From: SZUA-442 sp963792405
Lineage (GTDB): Bacteria; Actinomycetota; Acidimicrobiia; Spongiisociales; UBA5794
Direction: 5' to 3'
NCBI GenBank assembly: GCA_963792405.1
Contig: CAWBVU010000006.1
Location: 1,054,001-1,118,000, forward strand
DNA: 64,000 bases
Shown here piece by piece: positions 34,634 to 44,103 of this stretch. A model generated the notes under the pieces. The model saw only the letters and a program-made list of their open reading frames with translations, had not been told where the DNA came from and made no database searches. Within the stretch, counting starts at the first letter, position 1, and every line of letters starts with the position of its first letter. The translations under genes were made by a program, and so were the position numbers.

Positions 34634-35029
34634 ATGGCGTCCCGTATCGGCGAGATCAGCATCGACTGCGCAGACCCCGAGGCCGCTGCCGCCTTCTGGT
34701 GCGCGGCGCTCGACTATCGCATCACCGATCGGGACGACGTCGGCGTCGCCATCGCAGGCCACTCGAGCGCACCGACCATCATCTTCGCCGCCTCCACGGA
34801 CGTGAAGCTGCACAAGAACAGGCTGCACTTCGACATCTGCCCCGTGGGCACCTCCCAGCACGACGAGGTTGCGCGGCTCGAGGCGCTGGGCGCGAGGCGG
34901 GTCGACATCGGCCAGCGGGACGAATCGTGGGTGGTGATGGAGGATCCGGTCGGCAACGAGTTCTGCGTGATGCGCACCGTCCTCCCTCCCGAGCCGCAGC
35001 CGTTCCACCATCTGGATGCGAGCCCCTGA
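34634..35029 (+). CDS. VOC-family (glyoxalase-like) protein
   Basis: 131 residues. Two beta-alpha-beta-beta-beta modules: IGEISIDCADPEAAAAFWCAALDYRI and DPVGNEFCVMRTVLPP at the end, as in actinobacterial glyoxalase-like domain proteins. Some metal-ligand positions are not obvious. The ATG at 34634 lies seven bases after TACGCT (34621-34626), probably a leaderless start. Substrate unknown. Confidence 0.8.
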   Translation: MASRIGEISIDCADPEAAAAFWCAALDYRITDRDDVGVAIAGHSSAPTIIFAASTDVKLHKNRLHFDICPVGTSQHDEVARLEALGARRVDIGQRDESWVVMEDPVGNEFCVMRTVLPPEPQPFHHLDASP

Positions 35030-35074
35030 CGGCACGTGCCGCGGCGAGCGGCGGGCGCCCACGTCCGGGGGGCG

Positions 35075-36988
35075 TCAGTCGATGGTGAGGCCCGTCTCGA
35101 TCGGCTCGTAGACGGTGGACCGCCGCACCGGGTTGCGGTCGAGGTCGAGGATGAGGTCACGGAAGTCCGCTGCGGATACCTCCGTGCCGTGGCTCGCGCC
35201 TGCGGCCCGCGAGATGGACTCGTCCATCAGCGTGCCGCCGACGTCATTGCAGCCCGAGCGGAGGAGGGCCTCCGCCCCGTCGAGCCCGAGCTTCACCCAC
35301 GATGCCTGGATGTTGTCGATGAGGCCGATGAACGCGATCCTCGCGACGGCGTGGATCAGGACGACCTCGTCCCATGTGGGACCCGGCCGCGCCTGGCCCC
35401 GCAGCCATATGGGGGCGCCCATGTGGACGAACGGCAGCGGGACGAACTCGGTGAACCCCCCGGTACGCCGCTGGATATCGCGCAGCACCTCGATGTGGTT
35501 CGCCCACGACCGCGGACCGTCGACGTGGCCGAACATCATCGTGCTGGTCGTGCGCAGCCCGATGTCGTGGGCGGTGAGCATCACCTCGGCCCATTGGCTC
35601 GTTCGGATCTTGTCGGGGCACAGGGTCATGCGCACGTCGTCGTCGAGGATCTCGGCAGCGGTTCCGGGGAGCGTCCCGAGACCGGCCTCCTTCAGTTCCG
35701 TCAGGAGCTCCCTGATGGTCACGCCGGACGTCTCCGCACCCTGCCAGATCTCGAGCGGGGTGAACCCGTGGATGTGCATGCCCGGCACCCTGGCCTTGAT
35801 CGCCTCGACGACCTGGACGTAGAAGCGACCGGTGAATTCGGGGTGGATGCCCCCCTGGAGGCAGACCTCGGTCGCACCGCGCAGCCACGCCTCCTCCGAG
35901 CGATCGACCACTTCGTCGATCGACATCAGGTAGGGGGTCTCCTTGAGGTCCAGGGACCGTGGGCCCTTCGAGAACGCGCAGAACCCGCACTTGAAGTAGC
36001 ACTGATTGGTGTAGTTGATGTTCCGGTTCACGACGAAGGTGACGTCGTCGCCGACGATGCGACGTCGGAGACGGTCTGCGGCGTCGGCGATCGCCTCGAC
36101 GTCCGTGCCGTGGGCCCGGAACAGCAGCTCCACCTCGTCCCGCTCGGGCGGCGTCCCCGCGAGGGCGGCATCGAGGATCCGCCGTACCGACGTCGAGGCG
36201 TCCTCGACGGTGGCCCGCCCACCGAAGGTCCACGCGTCATCTCCCCACGCCGTCGAGACCCGGGTATCGGGCTTCGGGATGTGGAGGTCCATGCCGGGGG
36301 CCCAGACGACCCGAGGGCGTGCCCTCCCCGACCCGTCGATCTGGTTCAGGAACGCGGAGAAGGCTCCTGGCGCGAGGCTGCCTGCCGCCTCGTCGTAGTC
36401 GACACCGGGCTGGAACGCGGTCCGCTCGACGAGCTCGATCGGCCGAAGGGCGTCCCTGAGCTGCCCGATCCTCTCGGTGTCCCAGTCACGGAGGACGAGG
36501 TCACGCGCGCCTTCCGCGACGGCGACGCAGGCGTCCTCCACGGTGTCGACGAAGGTCGAGACCGCGGCGTGCACCCCGGGGAGCGACACCAGCTCGGCGG
36601 CGGCCGCCACGGTGCTGCGAGCCGTGCGCAGGAACGAGGCCCTCGTGAAGGCGAGTGCGTCGAGCACGGACATCGCCGAGCCTTCGTCGATGACGGTGAT
36701 CCTCCATCCCGGAACGGCTCCCTTGCGAAGGGATGCCGTGCGCGACGGTGGTACGGCATAGGCGGGCGCGTCGACGTCCGATCGTCCCGCGACGAGCACG
36801 AGACCACCGCGTTGGGCCTGTTCGACGTCCTCCGGCGTGGGCGAGGCGACCTCGACCGCCAGCGTGCCCTCCTTGCGCCGCGTCGCCGCCCAGATCTCAT
36901 TGACCGACTCTGCCGGTCGGAGCTGGAGGAAGGTCACGGTCGTCATGGGCGTCCCGTCCTCATGTGGGAGGTCACGTGTCGGGGTCAT
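35075..36988 (-). CDS. cofH: CofH (FO synthase subunit 2) fused to an unrecognised N-terminal domain
   Basis: 637 residues. Residues about 233-637 are a complete CofH radical-SAM enzyme (adds 4-hydroxybenzyl from tyrosine to 5-amino-6-ribitylaminouracil): VGDDVTFVVNRNINYTNQCYFKCGFCAF with the cluster cysteines at about 330, 334 and 337, then EVCLQGGIHPEFTG, GTAAEILDDDVR, STMMFGHVDGPRSW and SGCNDVGGTLMDE. Residues 1-232 match nothing I know; they alternate strands and helices (RITVIDEGSAMSVLDALAFTR, GARDLVLRDWDTERIGQLRDAL). There is no stop or shift between the parts. The ATG at 36988 overlaps the cofG stop (ATGA). An internal ATG at 36292 could give a CofH-only product. Confidence 0.9.
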   Translation of the reverse strand: MTPTRDLPHEDGTPMTTVTFLQLRPAESVNEIWAATRRKEGTLAVEVASPTPEDVEQAQRGGLVLVAGRSDVDAPAYAVPPSRTASLRKGAVPGWRITVIDEGSAMSVLDALAFTRASFLRTARSTVAAAAELVSLPGVHAAVSTFVDTVEDACVAVAEGARDLVLRDWDTERIGQLRDALRPIELVERTAFQPGVDYDEAAGSLAPGAFSAFLNQIDGSGRARPRVVWAPGMDLHIPKPDTRVSTAWGDDAWTFGGRATVEDASTSVRRILDAALAGTPPERDEVELLFRAHGTDVEAIADAADRLRRRIVGDDVTFVVNRNINYTNQCYFKCGFCAFSKGPRSLDLKETPYLMSIDEVVDRSEEAWLRGATEVCLQGGIHPEFTGRFYVQVVEAIKARVPGMHIHGFTPLEIWQGAETSGVTIRELLTELKEAGLGTLPGTAAEILDDDVRMTLCPDKIRTSQWAEVMLTAHDIGLRTTSTMMFGHVDGPRSWANHIEVLRDIQRRTGGFTEFVPLPFVHMGAPIWLRGQARPGPTWDEVVLIHAVARIAFIGLIDNIQASWVKLGLDGAEALLRSGCNDVGGTLMDESISRAAGASHGTEVSAADFRDLILDLDRNPVRRSTVYEPIETGLTID

Positions 36989-38121
36989 CGCGGTGCAGGC
37001 GACGACAGTACCGCATGGCCGTGCGCGTCGCTGCGTTCGAGGGCCGCGGGGAGCAGTCCGGGGTCGACCCAACGCTCGGTGAGGTACTCGGGATAGACCG
37101 GGAGCCTCGGTGCGAGTGTGAAGCCGCGATCTCCGGTGACCGCCCTCAGGGCGTCGAGGTGGGGCCAAGGGGCCTCGGGATTCACCCAATCGATGGTCAG
37201 GGGGCTGACGCCCCCCCAGTCGTTGATCCCCGCGTCGAGGTGGACGCCGAAGTCGTCGGTGAGGTTCGGGGGGACCTGGACGTTCGCCTCTGCGCCGAGG
37301 ACCCACCTGGCGACGGCGACCACCCTGACGAAGTACGGGATGGAAGGCTCGGGTGCGAAGCGCATCCTCGTATTGGCCTTCGCTCGGAAGTTCTGGATGA
37401 TGAACTCCTGGAGGTGACCGTGCTCGGTGGCGAGTTCCGCAAGGGCGAAGAGGCTGTCGACGACCTCGTCGGGTGTCTCGCCGATGCCTACGAGGATCCC
37501 GGTGGTGAACGGGACGCGCTGGCGTCCCGCCTCCCGGATCGTCTCCACCCGGACGGCGGGGGCCTTGTCGGGGCAGTTGTGGTGCGGCATCCCCGGCTCG
37601 GTCAGCCGGTCGGAGATGTTCTCCAACATCAGGCCCATCGACACGTTCGTGGGCCGCAGGGCGGAGATGTCGCGCTCCGTCATGATCCCCGGGTTCGCGT
37701 GGGGGAACAGCCTCGTCTCGGATCGGATCAGCTCGGACATCTTCACGACGTACTCGATCGTGGTGGCACACCCGTGTTGCGCCAGGAATTCCGTGGCCTG
37801 ATGCCACTTGTCCTCTGGCTTGTCGCCAAGGGTGAGGAGCGCCTCGGTGCAGTCGAGCTCGTCCCCGGCCCTGACGATCGCGAGGACGTCGTCAGGCGTC
37901 AGGAACTCCCCACCGGCGCCCGGGGGCTTGACGAACGTGCAGTAGGTGCACGTGTCCCGACACAGCGTCGTGATCGGCACGAAGACCTTGCGGGAATAGG
38001 TGATGGTGCGCCCGTGGCCCTCGTCCCGCAGCCGGGCGGCCTCAGCGATCAGGGGCCCTGCATCGACCGCCCCCGCCAGGTAGGCGAGGGCGAGGTCGCG
38101 GTCAGGTGAGGGATGGGACAT
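36985..38121 (-). CDS. cofG: CofG (FO synthase subunit 1, 7,8-didemethyl-8-hydroxy-5-deazariboflavin synthase)
   Basis: 378 residues. Radical-SAM enzyme closing the deazaflavin ring of FO, the F420 chromophore. TYSRKVFVPITTLCRDTCTYCTF carries the CxxxCxxC cluster motif; ANPGIMTERDISALR, GILVGIGETPDEVVDSL and IQNFRAKANTRM are typical. The ATG at 38121 lies six bases after TAGCTT. Followed by cofH with a 4-base overlap. Most actinobacteria carry one fused FbiC; here the two enzymes are separate. Confidence 0.95.
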   Translation of the reverse strand: MSHPSPDRDLALAYLAGAVDAGPLIAEAARLRDEGHGRTITYSRKVFVPITTLCRDTCTYCTFVKPPGAGGEFLTPDDVLAIVRAGDELDCTEALLTLGDKPEDKWHQATEFLAQHGCATTIEYVVKMSELIRSETRLFPHANPGIMTERDISALRPTNVSMGLMLENISDRLTEPGMPHHNCPDKAPAVRVETIREAGRQRVPFTTGILVGIGETPDEVVDSLFALAELATEHGHLQEFIIQNFRAKANTRMRFAPEPSIPYFVRVVAVARWVLGAEANVQVPPNLTDDFGVHLDAGINDWGGVSPLTIDWVNPEAPWPHLDALRAVTGDRGFTLAPRLPVYPEYLTERWVDPGLLPAALERSDAHGHAVLSSPAPR

Positions 38122-38127
38122 CCGTGC

Positions 38128-38133
38128 AAGCTA
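38128..38133 (-). promoter_or_regulatory. -10 box, leaderless promoter of cofG-cofH
   Basis: TAGCTT, six bases, then ATG 38121. The box directly abuts the stop codon of the MFS gene. Confidence 0.5.
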
Positions 38134-39555
38134 TCACGGCGTCGCCTCGTCGGGGACGACGCCGATGTCGCCCACCGGGAACGGCTGCTCTTCGGAAGGG
38201 GTCGGTGCTGCGGCCCCCTCGGCCTCGGAAGGGAGCCCCTCGACGTCGGGGACGTCGCGCTCGAGGTGGCGGACCGGACCGTACGCCCATGCGATGGCAG
38301 CGACTCCGAGGCAACCGATCCCGAGCGTGACGAAGAACGCGGCATACGGCGCGCCGGGCCCCGTCCCGACGATCGATTCGAACACGCCGCCGAGCACGCT
38401 GTCGCCGCCCATCATCGGGACGAAGACGCCGTCGACGATCGGCCCGGCGAGGGCAAGGGCGAGGGGGTGGGTGACCTGGGCGATCATGGAACGGACCGCG
38501 AAGACGCGCCCCTGCACGTCGGGCTCGACCTTGGACATCCAGATCGATTGGCTCATCGCCGTGGCGAACGGCACGACGAACATGCCGACCCACAGCGATG
38601 CCAGGATCACGATCACCGCGCGTGACATGCCGACGGTGATCAGCATCACGCCGAGGACACCGGTTGCAGCGAGGATTCGGGCCACCCGCCTGTCCGTCAC
38701 GCGCCGTGCCGACGCAAGGATCGACCCGGCAAGCATCCCCGTCGCCCCGAGGGACATGATCGTCCCCATCGTCGCCTCCGATGCGAACGAGAGGACGTAG
38801 GCGATGAACACGGGACCGACGAACCCGAGGACGAAGTTGATGGCCGCGAACACGAGGAGGAGCGCGAAGAGCGCGTGCTTGCGCCAGACGTAGCGGAATC
38901 CGAATGCGGACTCCTTCCAGATCGATCCCTTCGCCTCCGCGCCGGCGGCTGAGACCGCAGGTCGGGGGATGCGGACGACGAGCAGCGTGGCGATCGCAAG
39001 TGCGAACGTGGTCGCATCGATGGCGATCAAGGCAGCGACGCCCCCGAAGGCCACGATCGCCGCACCCAGGACCGGGGCGAGGAGCTGACCCGCCGCCTCG
39101 GCCATCTGGATCATCCCCGACGCCTGCGAGTACCGCTCCTTGGGGACGAGCATCGTCGTGGCCGCCTGGTACGCGGGCCAGTGGACGGCCTCGAACGCCG
39201 AGGAGATGGCGGCGACGACGACGAGGAGCCCGATCGACTCGGTCCCCGTCATGAAGGCGAGCGCGATGACCACCGTCCCGAGCCCCGATGCCCCATCGGA
39301 GAGGATCATCGCCCATCGGCGGTCCCATCGATCGACGAGGGCGCCGGCGACCGGCGCCAGTGCGATCCTCGGGAGGGACCCTGCGAGCATCATCAGGGCG
39401 AGCTGCGTGACCGAGCCCGTCTCGAGGTACACCCAGACGCTCAGCCCGAACCACGTGAGGCTCGTCCCGATGATCGAGACGAGCTGCCCCGACCAGACGA
39501 CGAGGAAGGTCCTGAACCCCGTCCGCGCCTCGACCGATGTGTCTTCGGCGGTCAC
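38134..39555 (-). CDS. MFS transporter (macrolide-efflux/enterobactin-exporter type)
   Basis: 473 residues, 12 hydrophobic helices. The N-terminal half FLVVWSGQLVSIIGTSLTWFGLSVWVYLETGSVTQLALMML and the loop GALVDRWDRRWAMILSD are typical of the MefA/EntS-like drug-exporter branch. The C-terminal tail is polar and acidic. GTG 39555 follows GGAGGTGAG. Lies just upstream of cofG on the same strand, but cofG has its own promoter. Cargo unknown. Confidence 0.85.
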   Translation of the reverse strand: MTAEDTSVEARTGFRTFLVVWSGQLVSIIGTSLTWFGLSVWVYLETGSVTQLALMMLAGSLPRIALAPVAGALVDRWDRRWAMILSDGASGLGTVVIALAFMTGTESIGLLVVVAAISSAFEAVHWPAYQAATTMLVPKERYSQASGMIQMAEAAGQLLAPVLGAAIVAFGGVAALIAIDATTFALAIATLLVVRIPRPAVSAAGAEAKGSIWKESAFGFRYVWRKHALFALLLVFAAINFVLGFVGPVFIAYVLSFASEATMGTIMSLGATGMLAGSILASARRVTDRRVARILAATGVLGVMLITVGMSRAVIVILASLWVGMFVVPFATAMSQSIWMSKVEPDVQGRVFAVRSMIAQVTHPLALALAGPIVDGVFVPMMGGDSVLGGVFESIVGTGPGAPYAAFFVTLGIGCLGVAAIAWAYGPVRHLERDVPDVEGLPSEAEGAAAPTPSEEQPFPVGDIGVVPDEATP

Positions 39556-39626
39556 CTCTCACCTCCTCGGGCGTATTGTCGGGATTTGCCGACCATTTGT
39601 CAAGTAGCTGTCACGTCGTCTGCCGG

Positions 39627-39632
39627 TATCGT
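39627..39632 (+). promoter_or_regulatory. -10 box, leaderless promoter of the lipoprotein gene
   Basis: TATCGT, six bases, then ATG 39639. Confidence 0.5.
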
Positions 39633-39638
39633 GTGGAC

Positions 39639-40523
39639 ATGCGTCGCTGGGCCACCCTCGCCCTCGTCGCGATGCTGGTCGCGGCATGCACACCGGGGGG
39701 ATCGGAAGCACCGGTGACCACGTCGCCCACGGCCACGACATCGTCGACGACCTCCACCACCGCGCCACCTGCGGATGGCGCGGAGCCGTGCGCGTCGGGC
39801 GATCTGCCCTTCGTCGAGGACGGTCTCGTCGCTGCCCTCGGGACGGCCTCCGCCAATGCCGCACAGGTCTCCGGGATCCGTTGGGAGCCCGGCGCGACCT
39901 GCGAGCGTCTCACCCTGAGCTTCACCACCGAGTCCGGCGCCCCTGCGACCTCCCTCGGGCCCATCGGCGTGTCCCTCTACGGCTTCGCAGGCAGGATCCG
40001 CGTGACCCTCCCGGGGGAGTTCACGACGACGGTCGTCGCCGACTCCCTGTTCGACGGGCAGCTGCTCGATCGCTCCTTCGTCGCCAGGTCCGAGTCCGGA
40101 GACATGTTCATCGACGTGCTCGGTGTGCCCGACACGGCCATCGCCGCACGGGCCTTCGCCACCTCCTCCCCCGCCACCCTCGTCATCGACGTCTCGTCCG
40201 CTGCGGACGTCCCGTCGCCCACGGGATTGGCCGTGTCGGATGCAGCAGTGATCGTCTCGCCGACCCCGGGACCCAGCCTCTACCCATTCCTCATCGAGGC
40301 CTATGCCCCACCCGGCGTGCGCGCCGTGCGGGTGCAGCTGTCGAGCAACGACGAGGTCGCCATCGACCGCTCCATCACCCTCGAGGGTGGCACCGATGCG
40401 TGGCAGGCCTTCACGACCCGTGTCGAGAACGGGCCGCCCGGCTCGATCATCGTGTTCGTCGGCGAGGTCGACGGCAACGGTCGCCCACTCGAAGGGGCGA
40501 CGGTGGCGGTGGACCTGCCGTGA
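39639..40523 (+). CDS. Secreted lipoprotein with an AMIN-like region
   Basis: 294 residues. Lipoprotein signal RRWATLALVAMLVAAC with Cys at residue 16, then a Thr/Ser-rich linker. Residues about 60-190 read like an AMIN-like domain (CERLTLSFTTESGAPATSLGP, GRIRVTLPGEF, ATLVIDV). The last 80 or so residues form a beta-rich module resembling Gmad2/Ig-like domains. Extracytoplasmic, possibly cell-wall associated. Start set by the leaderless spacing. Convergent with the mutase gene, 25 bases apart. Confidence 0.7.
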   Translation: MRRWATLALVAMLVAACTPGGSEAPVTTSPTATTSSTTSTTAPPADGAEPCASGDLPFVEDGLVAALGTASANAAQVSGIRWEPGATCERLTLSFTTESGAPATSLGPIGVSLYGFAGRIRVTLPGEFTTTVVADSLFDGQLLDRSFVARSESGDMFIDVLGVPDTAIAARAFATSSPATLVIDVSSAADVPSPTGLAVSDAAVIVSPTPGPSLYPFLIEAYAPPGVRAVRVQLSSNDEVAIDRSITLEGGTDAWQAFTTRVENGPPGSIIVFVGEVDGNGRPLEGATVAVDLP

Positions 40524-40548
40524 CGCGACGCGCCCGACCTGCTGCGGG

Positions 40549-43500
40549 CTACATGTTGCGCCGGTACCGGCCGCCGACCTCGAAGAGCGCCTTCGAGAGC
40601 TGGCCGAGCGAGCAGGAGCGGGCTGCATCCATGAGCGCGGCGAAGACGTTCCCCCCGTCGAGGGCTACCTGCTGGAGGTGGTGGAGTGCGACCTCGGCTC
40701 GCTTGGCCTCGCGCTCGTGGAGGGCATGGACGTCGGCGATGAGCACGTCCTTGTCGGCGTCGGACGATCGGATGACCTCGGCCGGACGCATGAACGGCGA
40801 GCCGTCGGCGGACAGGAACGTGTTGACGCCGATGATCGGGAGGTCACCGCTGTCCTTGAGGGTCTCGTAGCGGAGGGACTCCTCCTGGATCTTCGATCGC
40901 TGGTACATGGTCTCCATCGCGCCGAGGACACCGCCGCGATCGGTCAGGCGGTCGAACTCCGCCATCACGGCCTCCTCGACGAGGTCCGTCAGCTCCGAGA
41001 TGATGAAGGACCCCTGGAGCGTGTTCTCGTTCTTGTTGAGGCCGAGCTCCCTGTTGATGATGAGCTGGATCGCGAGTGCCCTGCGCACCGACTCCTCGGT
41101 CGGGGTCGTGATGGCCTCGTCGTACGCGTTCGTGTGGAGGCTGTTGCAGTTGTCGTAGATCGCGTAGAGCGCCTGCAGCGTGGTGCGGATGTCGTTGAAC
41201 TCGATCTCCTGGGCGTGTAGGGAACGTCCCGACGTCTGGATGTGGTACTTCAGCTTCTGTGACCGCTCCCCCGCGCCGTAGACCTCGCGCATCGCCTTCG
41301 CCCAGATCCTCCGCGCCACCCTCCCGATCACCGCGTACTCGGGATCGAGGCCGTTCGAGAAGAAGAAGCTGAGATTGGGGGCGAAGTCGTCGACGTCCAT
41401 GCCGCGGGCACGGAAGTACTCGACGAAGGTGAACCCGTTGGCGAGCGTGAAGGCGAGCTGGGTGATGGGGTTCGCGCCGGCCTCCGCCATGTGGTAGCCG
41501 GAGATCGACACGGAGTAGAAGTTCGTGACGCCGTGGTCGATGAAATACTGCTGGATGTCGCCCTGCATCGACAGGGCGAACTCGGTCGAGAAGATGCAGG
41601 TGTTCTGCGCCTGGTCCTCTTTGAGGATGTCGGCCTGGATCGTGCCGCGCACGGTGGCCAGGGTCTCGGCGCTGATCCGTTCGTAGACATCGGGCGGCAG
41701 CACGTCCGCGCCACTCACTCCGAGCAGCATGAGCCCGGTGCCGTCGTGCCCCTCCGGCAGGTCCCCGTGGTAGGCGGGCCTCGGTGCGGGCGATTCCGCG
41801 AAGATCGCTTCGATCGCCTCCGACACCTCCTCGATCAGGCCGTGGCTGCGGATGTACCGCTCACAGGCCTGGTCGATGGCGGTGTTCAGGAAGAACGCGA
41901 GCATCATCGGAGCGGGTCCGTTGATCGTCATCGACACCGACGTCGACGGATCGAGCAGGTCGAAGCCCGAGTAGAGCTTCTTCGCGTCGTCGAGCGTCGG
42001 GATCGACACGCCGGAGTTGCCGACCTTGCCGTAGATGTCGGGGCGGACGTCCGGGTCGTTGCCGTACAGGGTCACCGAGTCGAAGGCCGTCGACAGGCGC
42101 ACGGCAGGCATGTCCTTCGCCAGGTAGTGGAACCGGCGGTTCGTCTGCTCAGGCCCTCCCTCGCCCGCGAACATCCGTGTCGGGTCCTCGGCGCTGCGCT
42201 TGAACGGGAAGACACCGGCGGTGAACGGGAAGTGGCCGGGGAGGTTCTCCTGGCGCAGCCACCGCACCCGGTCGCCCCACCCGTCGAACTTGGGGTGGAT
42301 CACCCTGGGGAACGCCGTGCCCGAGAGCGACACGATCGTGTTGTCGACGCGGATCTCCCTGTCGCGCACCGCATACGACACCTCGCCGTCGCGGTAGCGC
42401 GCTGCCTGCTCACCCCAGCCGGCGATGCCTTCGGCCACGTCGTCGGGGATGCGTCCGCGGACTCGCTCGAGCACCTCAACGGGGGTAGGCGAGTGGGTGA
42501 GCGCTGACGCCCTCTCGAGCGCCTGGAGGTCCGTCGCAGCCTCCGCCGCAGCCTCGGTCTCCTCGTTGTAGGCCCTCACCGCCGTGGCGATCTCGGAGAG
42601 GTACCGGACACGGGACCTCGGGACGAGTGACTCCCTCGTGGAGCGGCCCGATCGGGACGGGACCGCTCCGAAGGCGTCGTCGAATCGGTCCGCGACGGCG
42701 GACATGATCATCTCGTAGAGCTTCTGGGTGCCGTGGTCGTTGAACTGCGATGCGATGGTCGCCGCGATCGGGAGCTCATCGTCCGGCGCGTCGAACAGCA
42801 GATGGTTCCGGCGGTACTGCTTGCGCACGTCACGGAGCGCATCCTCGGCACCCTGGCGATCCGACTTGTTGATCGCGATGACGTCGGCGAAGTCGAGCAT
42901 GTCGATCTTCTCGAGCTGGGTCGCCGCCCCGAACTCGGGGGTCATGACGTAGACGGCCACGTCCGACTGGTCGACGATCTCGGTGTCGGACTGGCCGATC
43001 CCCGAGGTCTCGAGGAACACGAGGTCGAATCCGGCGGCCTTCACGATGGAGACCGCATCGGCCACGTGGGGCGACAGCGCGAGGTTCGCCTGGCGGGTGG
43101 CGAGGGACCGCATGTAGGTGGCGTCCCCTGACACGGCGTTCATGCGAATCCGGTCCCCGAGCAGCGCACCGCCGGTGCGACGGCGGGACGGATCCACCGA
43201 CAACACGGCGATCGTCTTGTCGGGGACGTCGCGCCGGTATCGCAGCACGAGCTCGTCGAGCAGTGAGGACTTCCCGGAACCTCCGGTGCCCGTGAACCCG
43301 ATGACGGGGGCCCGAGACGCCGATGCCATCTCCCGGATCCGGGAGAGGAGCTCTGCCTGTTCCTCGGACTCGTTCTCTGCGAGGGTGATGGCCCTCGCGA
43401 CCGCTGCGATGTGCCCCCGCTCGATGCCTCCGAGGAGGTCCGGTGACGCCGGTTGGGCATGGGCTGCGCGATCGAGCAGGTCGTCGATCATCCCGGTCAG

Positions 43501-43875
43501 ACCGAGGCGCCGTCCGTCATCCGGCGAGTAGATGCGCGCCACGCCCTCGTCGAGCAGCGTCTCCCCCTCCTCGGGGAGGATGGTCCCCCCTCCGCCACCG
43601 AACACCTCGATGGCGCTGCCGCCCATCTCGTCGAGGAGGGTCCTGAGATAGCGGAAGAACTCGAGATGGCCCCCTTGGTACGACGTCACCGCGACGGCAT
43701 GGGCGTCCTCCTCGACGGCGGCCTCGGCGATCTCGTATGCGGAGCGGTCGTGGCCCAGGTGGATGACCTCGGCGCCACGGGATTGGAGGATCCGCCGCAT
43801 GATGTTGATCGAGGCGTCATGGCCGTCGAAGAGCGACGTTGCCGTGACGATGCGGATCCTGGTGTCCCGGGACAT
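40549..43875 (-). CDS. icmF: Fused B12-dependent acyl-CoA mutase (isobutyryl-CoA mutase, IcmF type)
   Basis: 1108 residues. An N-terminal cobalamin-binding domain (DGHDAS with the lower-ligand His; SYQGGH; GGGGG) is followed by a MeaB/ArgK G-protein chaperone (GFTGTGGSGKSS, VDPSRRRTGGALLGDRIRM, NKSDRQGAED). The large mutase TIM barrel follows (YLAKDMPAVRLSTAFDSVTLYG, SVSISGYHMAEAGANP). This order defines IcmF, which interconverts isobutyryl- and n-butyryl-CoA; some variants act on isovaleryl/pivalyl-CoA. The ATG at 43875 lies six bases after TATCCT. No other mutase-pathway gene is nearby. Confidence 0.94.
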   Translation of the reverse strand: MSRDTRIRIVTATSLFDGHDASINIMRRILQSRGAEVIHLGHDRSAYEIAEAAVEEDAHAVAVTSYQGGHLEFFRYLRTLLDEMGGSAIEVFGGGGGTILPEEGETLLDEGVARIYSPDDGRRLGLTGMIDDLLDRAAHAQPASPDLLGGIERGHIAAVARAITLAENESEEQAELLSRIREMASASRAPVIGFTGTGGSGKSSLLDELVLRYRRDVPDKTIAVLSVDPSRRRTGGALLGDRIRMNAVSGDATYMRSLATRQANLALSPHVADAVSIVKAAGFDLVFLETSGIGQSDTEIVDQSDVAVYVMTPEFGAATQLEKIDMLDFADVIAINKSDRQGAEDALRDVRKQYRRNHLLFDAPDDELPIAATIASQFNDHGTQKLYEMIMSAVADRFDDAFGAVPSRSGRSTRESLVPRSRVRYLSEIATAVRAYNEETEAAAEAATDLQALERASALTHSPTPVEVLERVRGRIPDDVAEGIAGWGEQAARYRDGEVSYAVRDREIRVDNTIVSLSGTAFPRVIHPKFDGWGDRVRWLRQENLPGHFPFTAGVFPFKRSAEDPTRMFAGEGGPEQTNRRFHYLAKDMPAVRLSTAFDSVTLYGNDPDVRPDIYGKVGNSGVSIPTLDDAKKLYSGFDLLDPSTSVSMTINGPAPMMLAFFLNTAIDQACERYIRSHGLIEEVSEAIEAIFAESPAPRPAYHGDLPEGHDGTGLMLLGVSGADVLPPDVYERISAETLATVRGTIQADILKEDQAQNTCIFSTEFALSMQGDIQQYFIDHGVTNFYSVSISGYHMAEAGANPITQLAFTLANGFTFVEYFRARGMDVDDFAPNLSFFFSNGLDPEYAVIGRVARRIWAKAMREVYGAGERSQKLKYHIQTSGRSLHAQEIEFNDIRTTLQALYAIYDNCNSLHTNAYDEAITTPTEESVRRALAIQLIINRELGLNKNENTLQGSFIISELTDLVEEAVMAEFDRLTDRGGVLGAMETMYQRSKIQEESLRYETLKDSGDLPIIGVNTFLSADGSPFMRPAEVIRSSDADKDVLIADVHALHEREAKRAEVALHHLQQVALDGGNVFAALMDAARSCSLGQLSKALFEVGGRYRRNM

Positions 43876-43881
43876 GGCGCA

Positions 43882-43887
43882 AGGATA
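43882..43887 (-). promoter_or_regulatory. -10 box, leaderless promoter of icmF
   Basis: TATCCT, six bases, then ATG 43875. Confidence 0.5.
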
Positions 43888-44103
43888 GGGACCGCTCCCC
43901 CGCTGGGCCGGTCAGCATCATCTGCGTGACCTGTCGGTCCGTTGCCCAGGCCGGGGAACTCGACGTGGGCGTCTTCCACAGCGTTGGGCGCGGAGGTAGC
44001 TCCCCGAGAGGCGTCTGGCCGTCGCGCCATCGATGGCCATCCATCACCGACCATGCCGCCAACACGGACGGCCGCACGGCGGCCGGAGTGCCGATCCGGT
44101 ACG

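Noticed and set aside
36292..36988. Possibility that the region before CofH is a separate gene
   Set aside because: There is no stop codon between it and CofH and the frame is the same; kept as a fusion, with ATG 36292 noted as a possible internal start.
35036..37096. 686-codon plus-strand frame opposite cofH
   Set aside because: Mirror frame of a strongly recognised radical-SAM gene; GC-rich third positions produce long antisense frames throughout the window.
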